Part shown: in pieces, positions 1-8,506 of the stretch
Layout of the letters: each line of letters starts with the position of its first letter
Position numbering within the stretch: position 1 is the stretch's first letter
NCBI GenBank assembly: GCA_900549855.1
Contig: URPS01000006.1
Span: forward strand, 1 to 64,000
DNA length: 64,000 nucleotides
Direction: 5' to 3'
DNA from: an uncultured bacterium
GTDB taxonomy: Bacteria > Cyanobacteriota > Vampirovibrionia > Gastranaerophilales > Gastranaerophilaceae
The notes under the pieces: generated by a model
Databases searched by the model: none
What the model saw: the letters and a program-made list of their open reading frames with translations, nothing else
Told to the model about the DNA's origin: nothing
Made by a program: the position numbers and the translations under genes

Positions 1-230
1 GTGACATCTCTCCCGCTCAATGGATGTTGCGGGCGAGAATTAAGTTTTAGAAAAGAGTCTATACCTCCCCCTATAAAGGGAGGGAATGTGCGCCTCGATA
101 GTTTGCTTTGTAACCTTCGCCCCTTGTGGGAGAGCGATGCGTGAAATGCACTAGCCAATTGCAATTCCAAAGTGCCGTCTTTGCGAGAAAATCTGTGATT
201 TTCGTGGCAATCCAGACTTTTTACTTTAGT
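1..230. repeat. Intergenic segment built of dispersed repeat fragments
   Basis: No gene is visible. Positions 63-88 hold a GC-rich segment whose reverse complement recurs perfectly over about 25 bases near 62108-62132. Positions 102-135 carry a piece of the CTTCGCCCCTTGTGGGAGAG repeat seen near 32.6 and 50.9 kb. Positions 177-216 hold a copy of the TTGCGAGAAAATC...GATTTTCGTGGCAA hairpin repeat also found near 38.8 and 61.8 kb. The stretch is therefore a mosaic of dispersed elements rather than unique sequence. Confidence 0.6.
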
Positions 231-1940
231 TTATTTAGGTATTTTTTTTAACTTTTCAACAACTTTTTTGGCTCTGATTTTTTCAACTTCTTCCAATACC
301 TTATTAACCGGCACTTCCCATTCTCCAGATGTTGGGCATTGGAACGGTTTAATGCTTTTATACCAAGCAATGTCGTTGCCTTCTGTTTTAAACCATCTCC
401 ATTCAACAATTCTGTTAAACAAACCAAATGTTTTAATACCAAGAGCGCCAGCAAGGTTCATTACACCGTTATCGGTTGTTACCATAAAGTCCATACAATT
501 CATCGCACAAGCCGTATCTTCCCAGTTTTTGAATGTACGTCCCAATCTAATCAATTGCGCTTCTGGCGGAACCATATCCATTTGTCGTGTTAAGTCATCA
601 ACTTGGAAACTGTAAACTTCAACATCCGGCAATTGCATCAATGGATACAAGAATCTTAGCGGAATATCACGGTCTGTTTCTTTAGATGCCAAAGTACCTT
701 CATACGCAATACCGATTTTAATCTTATCGTTATCGTTAATAAATTCTTTTTTATATGCATTAATCTTTGATTTTGGAACTTTCAAATATCCGCCCGCTTT
801 TGGAATTGTGCTTGGTTTTGTTTCACAAACGATTGGCAAATCCATCATTGGGATATAATAATCAAAATTTATACTAGGTATTTGTTCTTCTGTATAAATA
901 TTTACACCTAATTTTGAGTCCTCAAACAAGCTTATAAGAGGACGTTGAACAACAAGTGAAACTTCTTTACACATAGATTTCAACTCATCCAAGAACCTTA
1001 CAAACATAATTGAGTCACCGAAACCTTGTTCAAAATGCACAAGAATTCTCTTATCTTTGATATCAACTTTCAAATTCCATTTCTTTTTCTTTGTAGTAAG
1101 AAGTTGAGGGAACGCAACATTTTTCAAATCTTCTTTTTGGAATCTGTGTTGTAAAAATTTGAAACCTTCTGAAAAACGTTGATGTCTTACTAAATATGCA
1201 CCGTATGCGTGTAAATCAGAGTGAGTTGGGTTCAAGTACATAAGTTTTGAATAGAATTCATCGGCTTTTTGTACTTCATCAAACTTACCGTAAACATAAG
1301 CAAGGTTCTTAACAACAATTCTATTGTTAGGTGCAAGTTCATACGCTCTTGTAAGATATTCAATTTGCTTGTCTTTAAATTTGTCTTGATAACATGTTGA
1401 ATACAAGTGACCAAGCATATTATAGATTGAGAAATTATTTTGATTCTTTTCAAGTGCTTTTTCGTAGTACTCAATCGCTTTTCTATTATCCTTGATATCT
1501 GTGTAAGTTAAATCTGCAAGATATACATAAACGTCTTCTTTATCAGGAGAAATTTCCTCAAATCTTTTAAGGAACTTAATCGCTAAATCGGCATTACCGA
1601 TAGATTTCATACAAAGTCCGATATTTTTGTAAATATTAATCGGAAATCCTGAATATCGCATAATATCACGATACTGTTCTATCGCTTCAATGTATTTTTT
1701 ATCCAAGCTCAATTTTTGTGCATAACTTACAGCTTGATTAATATATTGGTTAATAACGCCATTTCTTTCTGCTTCATCAAGGATTTCCGGAATTGCTTCC
1801 CTAAAAATTTGCAATCCTCTTTCATAATTATTATTTTTGCAATAGTATTCTGCCATTGCAACATCCATTGAACTAATCAAATCTTTTGAATTATCAACCG
1901 GAATTTCTTTTCTTACAACAAGACGTTTCGAAACTTGCAT
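231..1940 (-). CDS. TPR protein with C-terminal glycosyltransferase-like domain
   Basis: The first half (about residues 24-270) is a run of tetratricopeptide repeats, for example NNFSIYNMLGHLYSTCYQDK, a helical scaffold for protein binding. From about residue 295 it becomes an alpha/beta domain of the TPR-associated GT9/GT41-like type: EQGFGDSIMFVRFLDEL (residues 304-320) is the glycine-rich nucleotide-sugar loop, and TTDNGVMNLAGALGIKTFGL near residue 490 matches the usual C-terminal 'DT.v.HLAGALG' block. It is probably cytoplasmic, adding sugar to a protein or surface glycan; the acceptor is unknown. The ATG is preceded by a GAGGG ribosome site. It stands alone, 93 bp from the next gene on the same strand. 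Confidence 0.8.
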   Translation of the reverse strand: MQVSKRLVVRKEIPVDNSKDLISSMDVAMAEYYCKNNNYERGLQIFREAIPEILDEAERNGVINQYINQAVSYAQKLSLDKKYIEAIEQYRDIMRYSGFPINIYKNIGLCMKSIGNADLAIKFLKRFEEISPDKEDVYVYLADLTYTDIKDNRKAIEYYEKALEKNQNNFSIYNMLGHLYSTCYQDKFKDKQIEYLTRAYELAPNNRIVVKNLAYVYGKFDEVQKADEFYSKLMYLNPTHSDLHAYGAYLVRHQRFSEGFKFLQHRFQKEDLKNVAFPQLLTTKKKKWNLKVDIKDKRILVHFEQGFGDSIMFVRFLDELKSMCKEVSLVVQRPLISLFEDSKLGVNIYTEEQIPSINFDYYIPMMDLPIVCETKPSTIPKAGGYLKVPKSKINAYKKEFINDNDKIKIGIAYEGTLASKETDRDIPLRFLYPLMQLPDVEVYSFQVDDLTRQMDMVPPEAQLIRLGRTFKNWEDTACAMNCMDFMVTTDNGVMNLAGALGIKTFGLFNRIVEWRWFKTEGNDIAWYKSIKPFQCPTSGEWEVPVNKVLEEVEKIRAKKVVEKLKKIPK

Positions 1941-2033
1941 AAAACCCTCTATTTACTATTCTTCTAACTAATAGAATAATATCATATTTTTTCTTGTTTT
2001 AGAAACTTTTTGCCTAAAAATGGGTTATTTGGT

Positions 2034-2945
2034 TTAGTTTAGAGCTAATATTATTGCAACTACAGAAATCAAAGAGTAAAAAATCGCAATTTTACGTGCT
2101 TGGTAAATCTCCGGTTCACAGTCTGCCTCTTTTTCAGAAGTACATTCTTTCATTGATTTATATAAATTCATAGCAGCCGGTATTGTTGCCCAAACTGCAA
2201 GAATTTGCCAATCCAAAATATCAAAAAGACACAAAAGAATTGGTGAAATATAAGTTGCTACAATCAGCCATTTCAATATAACCAAAGAATCTAGCTGCGA
2301 ATCAAAAGAATTGGCAATCGTGATATGATTTTCACTTAAATCATTATCATAGTTTTTAATAGAACGCACATATAAAACTGTTGCAGACAAAAATAAGTAA
2401 GGAAGTGATAATAAAATAGCGTCAGTATTAAAAGTTTTTGTCATTACTAAATATGTACTACAGAATAAAAGCGGTCCATAGGATAATGATGGCAATAATT
2501 CTGAATACCTGATTTTAGAGCTGAAAATAGTCAACAATGATAAAATAAATCCGATTAACGCAATATTTAATATAACTTTGCCGCACTTAAGATAGAAAAA
2601 TACACCAATTGCCAGTGCAACAAAAATATGAACAAATGCCATCCACAATAAATCGCCGGACTTAACAAAACCTGACACAAGAAACCTATGCTTATTATCT
2701 TTTATTCTCAGATATTCTTCTCTATCAAATTCATCTTTTTGGGTTAAATCCTTGTAGTCGAAATAATTGCTTAAAATATTTATAGCTAAATGCATAGCAG
2801 AAACACAGATTAATCCTAATATTCCATACCAAATGTGCCCTGCAACAAGAGCCGAATACGTAAAAATCACCATCCAACAAACAAATGTTACCGGAAGTGA
2901 CAAAATTCTGGAATATTCTAAAATCGTTGTAACTTTATTTAGCAT
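2034..2945 (-). CDS. UbiA-family prenyltransferase (MenA-like)
   Basis: This 303-aa polytopic membrane protein has about eight hydrophobic helices. The first Asp-rich motif of UbiA enzymes is visible as NYFDYKD (near residue 60) and the second as RSIKNYDNDLSENH (near residue 215); these bind the Mg-prenyl diphosphate. The NYFDYKD form is closest to MenA (1,4-dihydroxy-2-naphthoate polyprenyltransferase), but no other quinone gene lies nearby, so the aromatic acceptor is inferred only. The ATG follows a TAAAAT box by exactly 6 nt with no Shine-Dalgarno sequence, so the mRNA is predicted to be leaderless. Confidence 0.75.
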   Translation of the reverse strand: MLNKVTTILEYSRILSLPVTFVCWMVIFTYSALVAGHIWYGILGLICVSAMHLAINILSNYFDYKDLTQKDEFDREEYLRIKDNKHRFLVSGFVKSGDLLWMAFVHIFVALAIGVFFYLKCGKVILNIALIGFILSLLTIFSSKIRYSELLPSLSYGPLLFCSTYLVMTKTFNTDAILLSLPYLFLSATVLYVRSIKNYDNDLSENHITIANSFDSQLDSLVILKWLIVATYISPILLCLFDILDWQILAVWATIPAAMNLYKSMKECTSEKEADCEPEIYQARKIAIFYSLISVVAIILALN

Positions 2946-2951
2946 AAAGTT

Positions 2952-2957
2952 ATTTTA
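2952..2957 (-). promoter_or_regulatory. Extended -10 box of the UbiA gene, leaderless type
   Basis: On the minus strand this reads TGC-TAAAAT. The hexamer ends 6 nt before the ATG at 2945, so transcription should start at or next to the start codon. No Shine-Dalgarno sequence is present. Confidence 0.6.
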
Positions 2958-2993
2958 GCACGTGATGCAGCTTAAAACAATCCGACAAAGAAT

Positions 2994-3209
2994 TTATCCT
3001 ACCAATCCGCCGAATGCCATAACATCTTCATACGCAGCACCGGCCTCCAGCATTTCTTCTGCAGTAAAACCAAAAAGAGTAATCGTATCTATTACTTGGT
3101 CTTTATTCTCAATATTTTTTATAACAGAATTCAGAGCAGATTCCCTTGTCATATATTGGAATCTGTCATTAATGCCTTGTTTAAAACTTCTGCGCTTGGC
3201 TTTACCCAT
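2994..3209 (-). CDS. Small conserved-looking protein downstream of the ROK kinase
   Basis: This 71-aa protein has a basic N-terminus (MGKAKRRSFKQG) and an acidic, Ala/Gly-rich C-terminal half (TAEEMLEAGAAYEDVMAFGG). I do not recognise a family. Its ATG lies 1 nt past the stop of the ROK kinase gene and has a strong AAGGAGA ribosome site inside the end of that gene, so it is a genuine, translationally coupled member of the nanE-nanK operon. It may be a small accessory or regulatory protein. Confidence 0.7.
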   Translation of the reverse strand: MGKAKRRSFKQGINDRFQYMTRESALNSVIKNIENKDQVIDTITLFGFTAEEMLEAGAAYEDVMAFGGLVG

Positions 3210-3210
3210 A

Positions 3211-4089
3211 CTAATGGTTCTCCTTGTTTAGAGCTAATAAAGCTGCACCAATCATGCCGGAATAATTTCCTGCCGTTGCAATTCTTACAGAAGTTGGAGA
3301 TGTTACGATATCACCATTCACATAATCTTCAATTTTCTTAGCATCAACAAACTGCGCCATAGAACCTGATAGAACAAAACAATCCGGATCAAAGATATTC
3401 GCAAGTCCTGCGATACCTATCATAATATCGTTTTGCCAACGTTCAAATATTTCAATCATTTTTTTATCACCGGATTTAACTCCATCAATGACATCATATG
3501 TTGTAACGTTTGAATCGTTTAATGCTTCTTCTGCATCAACTTTTAATGCAGTACCTGAAGCGTAAGCTTCAAAACAATCCCAGCTTCCACAAGTACATTT
3601 TCTGCGCTTATCAGGATACATCTTGAAATGCATTTCTCCGGCAGAACCTGACTTACCTTTCAAAATCTTATCATCAATAATTATTCCGCCGCCAACACCG
3701 GTGCCAAGAGTAAGCATTACAGATACACGACTTCCTTTGGATGCTCCTATTTTATATTCAGCCCAAGCTGCACAATTTGCATCATTCTCTAAAAACACAT
3801 TTTTTTTGCTCAAGCTCTGAAAATCAATAGTAGGATAACCCGCTACCAAATTTCCGGTAGAACCTAATACAGCAGTGTTTTCCAAATTCACTCCACCGGC
3901 AGTTGATATAGCAATCGCATCCACAGAATCTTCAAATTTTTGGATTTGTTCTTTTAGAACGCTAACAATACCTTCTATCGTTTTTGGAGTATGGAACTTA
4001 TCTATTTCAGCCATTATATTGCCGTTTTCGTCAATAATTGTGCTATAAATTTTTGTTCCGCCAATATCAAATGCTAATGCTTTTTTCAT
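3211..4089 (-). CDS. nanK: ROK-family sugar kinase, probable N-acetylmannosamine kinase
   Basis: This 292-aa ROK protein starts with the ATP-binding DIGGTKIYSTIIDENG (residues 8-23). LENDANCAAWAE holds the catalytic Asp, GTGVGGGIIIDDKIL the second phosphate loop, and CTCGSWDCFEAYASG the zinc-binding Cys cluster of ROK kinases (a variant of CxCGxxGCxE). ROK members phosphorylate glucose, GlcNAc or ManNAc; the neighbouring nanE makes ManNAc kinase the best guess. It follows nanE by 26 bp with an AAAGGATA ribosome site and precedes the 71-aa gene. A glucokinase role is not excluded. Confidence 0.8.
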   Translation of the reverse strand: MKKALAFDIGGTKIYSTIIDENGNIMAEIDKFHTPKTIEGIVSVLKEQIQKFEDSVDAIAISTAGGVNLENTAVLGSTGNLVAGYPTIDFQSLSKKNVFLENDANCAAWAEYKIGASKGSRVSVMLTLGTGVGGGIIIDDKILKGKSGSAGEMHFKMYPDKRRKCTCGSWDCFEAYASGTALKVDAEEALNDSNVTTYDVIDGVKSGDKKMIEIFERWQNDIMIGIAGLANIFDPDCFVLSGSMAQFVDAKKIEDYVNGDIVTSPTSVRIATAGNYSGMIGAALLALNKENH

Positions 4090-4115
4090 GAAATATCCTT
4101 TTTATTTTTAGGCTC

Positions 4116-4793
4116 TTATTTACCATCTACAAATCTTTTTGTAATCAATTGCGGTCTAGTGATGGCAGAACCGATTACAACACAGTGTGCACCCAATTCA
4201 AATGCTTTTTTAACATCATCAGGTTCCCAAATTCTGCCTTCTAAAATTACAGGCTTGTTCACTGTTTTTACAAGTTCACTCAAAAGTTCATAATCAGGAC
4301 CTTCTGTTGGTTCACCAGATTCTAATGTATAACCTGCAAGTGTTGTAGAAATTATATCAGCACCTAGTTGGGCGCAGTTTATACCTTCTTCCAATGTAGA
4401 AATATCTGCCATTGCTAATCTTTTTGCATTATGAATTGTTGAAATAATTTCTTCTAATCTACAACCGTCGTGCGGACGAGAAGTTCCATCAAATGCAATA
4501 ATATCCGCTCCGGCATCAATAAGTTCGTTAACTTCCTTAAGCCCAGGGGTGATATATACAATCTCTTTCCAATTTGAAGGCAAACCGCTTGGCTTGGTTA
4601 AACCAATTACAGGTACATTAAGTTTTCTGGCATTTTTCACATCTCTTGCACCTGCAACTCTAAGAGCTCCGGCTCCGCCATTAACAACAGATTGCATCAT
4701 TGCAAACATACAATCTTCTTTATACAAAGGTTCATCAGGCATGGCCTGAGAAGATACCACAATTTTCCCTTTTAAATATTCCAAAATTTCCAT
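4116..4793 (-). CDS. nanE: N-acetylmannosamine-6-phosphate 2-epimerase
   Basis: This 225-aa TIM-barrel protein of the NanE family would convert ManNAc-6-P to GlcNAc-6-P in sialic acid/ManNAc breakdown. Visible landmarks are the N-terminal LKGKIVVSSQAMPDEPL, the central IIAFDGTSRPHDG and the C-terminal phosphate site GAHCVVIGSAITRP. Length is normal for the family. It is the first gene of a three-gene operon (nanE, nanK, 71-aa protein). No nanA lyase or transporter is in the window, so the substrate source is unknown. The start codon has no Shine-Dalgarno sequence but sits 6 nt after a TAAAAT box. Confidence 0.9.
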   Translation of the reverse strand: MEILEYLKGKIVVSSQAMPDEPLYKEDCMFAMMQSVVNGGAGALRVAGARDVKNARKLNVPVIGLTKPSGLPSNWKEIVYITPGLKEVNELIDAGADIIAFDGTSRPHDGCRLEEIISTIHNAKRLAMADISTLEEGINCAQLGADIISTTLAGYTLESGEPTEGPDYELLSELVKTVNKPVILEGRIWEPDDVKKAFELGAHCVVIGSAITRPQLITKRFVDGK

Positions 4794-4799
4794 ACAAAA

Positions 4800-4805
4800 A
4801 TTTTA
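4800..4805 (-). promoter_or_regulatory. -10 box of nanE, leaderless type
   Basis: On the minus strand the hexamer reads TAAAAT and ends exactly 6 nt before the nanE ATG. No ribosome site lies between them. Confidence 0.55.
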
Positions 4806-4871
4806 CCAAAAATAAGCTGTATCGTAAAGAAAAAACTATTGATAAAATCAAAAACCAAGTTTATAATTAAA

Positions 4872-4894
4872 GTATTACTACCTGATAGTAATAC
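4872..4894. repeat. Perfect 9-bp inverted repeat between divergent genes
   Basis: GTATTACTA-cctga-TAGTAATAC lies between nanE (minus) and the orphan at 4989 (plus). It could be an operator or the remains of a terminator. A GGGGGAGGGAGCAG segment related to the dispersed G-rich repeats follows at about 4906-4920. Confidence 0.4.
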
Positions 4895-4988
4895 ACCTTC
4901 TCTTATGGGGGAGGGAGCAGACGTTGGAGAGGCTGTGCCGAACCTTACGAATGTGGGTAGGGACTACAATTAATTTTGTGGAGATTGT

Positions 4989-5960
4989 ATGAAAAAGAAT
5001 GCGATTTATTTATGTGTGGCTGCAGTTATAGTTGTTGCAGTATGCGGGATTTCTGTTGTATCAAACAAGGATAAGAACAAAGCAGTTACTCTTCCTGCAA
5101 AAGAAGAACGACCGGTTGACAATACAGTCGTGAAAGAAACTCCAAAACCTGTTACGCATAAGCCAACACAGACTAAAAAAGTTGAGAAAACAGAAGAAGT
5201 TAAAAAGGCAAAGATGTATGATGAAAACAACATTTTACCATTATCAGCTGTTGCAGAAATCTCCACGCTAACTGATTCTATGAAAGAAAGTGTAAATTCT
5301 CTTATAGAAAACTCCAATTTGTATTACTTAAAGAAACACAAAGACAAAGTATTTATGATTGTCGGCAATTCCGGCGATGAAAAGTATCAACGCCACGATA
5401 TAGAATTTGTAGAAATCAACCATTCCGGTCACAAAAAAGTTACTAAGTTTGGCAACATAGAAGAACATGCCGGAGATAATGATGAATGGACTTTTGATGA
5501 AACATCTAATTTACCGCAAAAACATATTAAATATAATTCTAAAGGCGATATTGAGTACACAGAGATTTGGAATTATTCTCCTGACGAACAAATTAAATAT
5601 GAAATGAAAGATGGGAATGGTAAAGTTCTATCTATCAAAAAGGAAACTCCTGATGGCGATACAAATGTCAGAGTTGAACATTTAATTTATGATGAAGATG
5701 GCAATACAAAACTAAATATTTCAGCTAATTATGAAGGTCCTGACATTACCAGATTCACATACTTCAATGCAGATAAACCTCATGACGGTACAACCCTAAT
5801 GAGCACATATGAAGACGGTGTTAAGACTAAAGAAGTCGTATATTCTTCTAACTACAAAGTTCAAAACACATATGAAGCTGAGTACAAAGATGGAGAGCGT
5901 GTTAATATCAGAATTCTTGACGATAAAAATAATGTGGTAGAAGATATTACAGCTGAATAG
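4989..5960 (+). CDS. Membrane-anchored orphan protein
   Basis: This 323-aa protein has a short basic start and one hydrophobic segment (AIYLCVAAVIVVAVCGISVV, residues 5-24) acting as signal anchor, then a Lys/Pro/Thr-rich linker (residues 30-75), then an extracytoplasmic domain. That domain has short repeats such as YNSKGDIEYTEIWNY, YDEDGNTKLNISANY and YEDGVKTKEVVYSS, a Tyr-x(n)-Gly pattern like the beta-hairpin repeats of MORN/YwqK-type proteins. Family not recognised. A GTGGAGAT ribosome site precedes the ATG. It is monocistronic. Confidence 0.75.
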   Translation: MKKNAIYLCVAAVIVVAVCGISVVSNKDKNKAVTLPAKEERPVDNTVVKETPKPVTHKPTQTKKVEKTEEVKKAKMYDENNILPLSAVAEISTLTDSMKESVNSLIENSNLYYLKKHKDKVFMIVGNSGDEKYQRHDIEFVEINHSGHKKVTKFGNIEEHAGDNDEWTFDETSNLPQKHIKYNSKGDIEYTEIWNYSPDEQIKYEMKDGNGKVLSIKKETPDGDTNVRVEHLIYDEDGNTKLNISANYEGPDITRFTYFNADKPHDGTTLMSTYEDGVKTKEVVYSSNYKVQNTYEAEYKDGERVNIRILDDKNNVVEDITAE

Positions 5961-6058
5961 GATATTTAAAATTATTGGTGGGTACGCAATTCTTTATCAT
6001 CGTTAAATTGCAGCGATTTATCGCAAGCTTTACCCACTCTACAAAATTCTCAATACCC

Positions 6059-6859
6059 TTAAAAAAAGTACAACGGTTCTGATTCAACTTTTTTAGGGCG
6101 TGTAAATTTTTGCATAATTATATTTGCAGCACCGACCGCCAAACCTGTCCCGACAGCATGACCAACGTACGTCATAAGAGCTTTAGCGTACAATTTTTTC
6201 ATATTATTTATCAGCGGTTTTGCAAGTCCGGTTTTCTTTGCAAGTTGAACTCCCTTATAACTTGCCATACCTTCCTCAAAAACAGTCGGTAACATACAAG
6301 CAAAAGCCAATTTACCACTGTTATCTTTTATATAATCAAATCCATCACGTTGGGCATCTTTTGGTTTTGAACTGGAAAACATTGCAATTGTACCCAGCCA
6401 ACCGGCTGCAATTCTCCCCGGCCAGCGAAGTTTACTCAAAAGTTTTCCGGCTTTTCCTGTGATATCATTCATTGCGTGTCCGAGTTCGTGAAACCCTGCA
6501 ATAGAAATTTTATCCGTATTAATTTTTACAACCTTTGCTTTCTTAAAAAATGCAGCGTTTGTACCCATTAGATAATCAAAATCGTTTGGCGAAACGGCTT
6601 TTTCAAGTTCCATTTGACGAATAGATACACCCTTCTTGTCCAATCCTGAGAGTTTAAGCGAGTTCAAAAACGCATCTTTGTACAAATGATTCTGCAACGG
6701 CTCTCTCATAAGCTGTCGCTCAAAAGGCTTTCCACACATAGGCAAAACAGTACCCATAATGCCGGATGAAACAGCACCCGCCATTATGTAACCTTTATAC
6801 CAATCGCCGCCAGAGCGAGGAACATATTGGTTGCCATCATAATAGTATGAATTTGCCAT
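6059..6859 (-). CDS. Orphan protein with HExxH metallopeptidase-like motif
   Basis: This 266-aa protein is numbered from the ATG at 6859; an upstream TTG at 6871 is in frame but directly abuts the AAAGG ribosome site, so the ATG is preferred. Residues 124-128 read HELGH, a zincin motif in the context SIAGFHELGHAMND. Downstream, VFEEGMASYKG (residues 193-203) supplies a candidate third ligand (E195 or E196), as in gluzincin-type peptidases. Hydrophobic stretches lie at about residues 24-42, 147-160 and 225-245, so membrane association is likely. No known family is recognised; peptidase activity is inferred from the motif only. Confidence 0.6.
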   Translation of the reverse strand: MANSYYYDGNQYVPRSGGDWYKGYIMAGAVSSGIMGTVLPMCGKPFERQLMREPLQNHLYKDAFLNSLKLSGLDKKGVSIRQMELEKAVSPNDFDYLMGTNAAFFKKAKVVKINTDKISIAGFHELGHAMNDITGKAGKLLSKLRWPGRIAAGWLGTIAMFSSSKPKDAQRDGFDYIKDNSGKLAFACMLPTVFEEGMASYKGVQLAKKTGLAKPLINNMKKLYAKALMTYVGHAVGTGLAVGAANIIMQKFTRPKKVESEPLYFF

Positions 6860-6943
6860 TTGTTTACACAACCTTTAGAACTACACTTATCTATAATAAA
6901 ACAAGCATAGAGAAAAAATTGCTTAATTATTAATTTTTATAAA

Positions 6944-7387
6944 CTATCTGCCGATTTCTGTAGCTTTTGATGCCATTGAACGTGAAATATTAATCAAAGC
7001 AAGGTTGGCTTCATAAGCTCTTTGTGCCATAATAGCATCTGCCATATCAACCATCGCATTAACGTTTGAAGCTCTTATGTATCCGTTAGCATCAGCGTCA
7101 GGATGTCCGGGAGAATAAATTCTTTCTCCGACGGTAGGGTCTTCTACACATCCGTTAAACACAACTCCGCCTTGTAAATATGGAAGAGTTCCCACGCCGA
7201 ACACATCATTTTTCATTGTATTCATCAAACCGTGGAATGAAATATCTTCTGAGGCATTCAATACAGGAATTCTTCTAACATAATTCGGTGTATCAACGTT
7301 CGCAATGTTCTTTGCGTGAATATCCAATCTCAAACCATGCGCTTTTAATGCGTTTGAGCCAATATTCATTGATTCCATTATACTCAT
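6944..7387 (-). CDS. flgC: Flagellar basal-body rod protein FlgC
   Basis: This 147-aa protein has the rod N-terminal signature HAKNIANVDTPNYVRR (residues 24-39) and the FlgC C-terminal coil QRAYEANLALINISRSMA. FlgC and FlgB form the proximal rod of the flagellum. It is the last gene of a four-gene operon and starts 31 bp after flgB ends. No fliE follows, although flgB-flgC-fliE is the common order. Confidence 0.9.
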   Translation of the reverse strand: MSIMESMNIGSNALKAHGLRLDIHAKNIANVDTPNYVRRIPVLNASEDISFHGLMNTMKNDVFGVGTLPYLQGGVVFNGCVEDPTVGERIYSPGHPDADANGYIRASNVNAMVDMADAIMAQRAYEANLALINISRSMASKATEIGR

Positions 7388-7418
7388 TTTATGCCTGCTT
7401 TCTAGTTAATAATTATAT

Positions 7419-7769
7419 CTACTTACCAACATTAATTACAGTTTTCATTTCTGTAATAATATTAGACATTCTTCTTGTTGCCATTGTATAAAGCAAAGAG
7501 TTTTTCTGGACTTCTGCCAACTCTTCAGCAATATCAATTTCTTGTTTCCTTCTATCTTCCAAAACTCCGGAAGGTCCAAGCTCTGTAGAAAGTTTTGTTT
7601 CTAAAGGACTATTCATTGAGCCTAAATACATAGAAAAATCAATATCACGTCTTACGTACCCCGGAGTATCTACGTTAGCAATGTTTGAACCCAAAGCCCT
7701 TTGTCTTTGTGATATCAAATCAAGCATTAAGCCTGTTTTTCCCATTGAATCTAAACTTGTAAATGTCAT
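7419..7769 (-). CDS. flgB: Flagellar basal-body rod protein FlgB
   Basis: This 116-aa protein, slightly short for FlgB (about 130), carries the rod motif LGSNIANVDTPGYVRRDIDF (residues 26-45). Its C-terminus (LAEVQKNSLLYTMATRRMSN) gives the paired helix that packs in the rod. It begins 10 bp after the preceding flg gene and is followed by flgC. Confidence 0.88.
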   Translation of the reverse strand: MTFTSLDSMGKTGLMLDLISQRQRALGSNIANVDTPGYVRRDIDFSMYLGSMNSPLETKLSTELGPSGVLEDRRKQEIDIAEELAEVQKNSLLYTMATRRMSNIITEMKTVINVGK

Positions 7770-7779
7770 ATCAATCTAC

Positions 7780-8493
7780 CTACTCTCTAATGTTAATAGC
7801 CTTGTTGTACATATCATCCGCAACTTTCATAAGGTTCATACTGGCAATCATTGAAGTATTCAATCTCATTAAATCATTGATTTCATCATAAATATTGGTA
7901 TTAGAAACTTCCGTTGCGTACTGTTTGATATTTTGAGTATCCTTGATAATCTTTGGCGCTCCTGATTCGTCATTATAAACCATCTTATTATTATGACCTT
8001 GTTCCAAAGCTTCCGGACAATCAAATTGAACTATAGGAATAGTACCAATTTTTTCCGGCAAAGAACCTGCATTATCATAATTTATTACGTCACCATTCGG
8101 TTTAATTTCGAATTTATAAGAGTTTGCAGGTATTTTTATTCCGTCACCGACCATCCAGTCATCGACTGTCATCAAATAACCGTTTTCGCCTCTTTTGAAT
8201 GCGCCATCACGTGTATACTGAATCTCACCATCTGCAGATACAACAGGAATATATCCCTCGCCTTGAATAGCTACATCATAAGGATTCTTGCTTATTCTTA
8301 CAGAACCTTGGAGAGCATTTGTTCTAATTGCACCATCTATAGACCCATCTTCTCTCAGAATTTGTTCAAAGCGTGAAGTCTTATATGCTGCGGTATTGTA
8401 GTTTGCAAGGTTATTTGCAACATAACCTAATTTCTCAAACTGCATTGTAGCATTATTTATACTTTTTCTTACTACTGCTTGCATATTATACAT
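7780..8493 (-). CDS. Flagellar hook-basal body protein (FlgF/FlgG type)
   Basis: This 237-aa protein has the FlgE/F/G plan: a degenerate N-terminal rod motif (YVANNLANYNTAAYKTSR), the central DVAIQGEGYIPVVSADGEIQYTRDG block, and a C-terminal helix (NDLMRLNTSMIASMNLM). It belongs to the distal rod family. Whether it is FlgF or FlgG cannot be settled by eye. The ribosome site is a clear AGGAGG. It lies 13 bp after its paralogue and 10 bp before flgB. Confidence 0.85.
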   Translation of the reverse strand: MYNMQAVVRKSINNATMQFEKLGYVANNLANYNTAAYKTSRFEQILREDGSIDGAIRTNALQGSVRISKNPYDVAIQGEGYIPVVSADGEIQYTRDGAFKRGENGYLMTVDDWMVGDGIKIPANSYKFEIKPNGDVINYDNAGSLPEKIGTIPIVQFDCPEALEQGHNNKMVYNDESGAPKIIKDTQNIKQYATEVSNTNIYDEINDLMRLNTSMIASMNLMKVADDMYNKAINIRE

Positions 8494-8506
8494 AATTCAA
8501 AACCTC

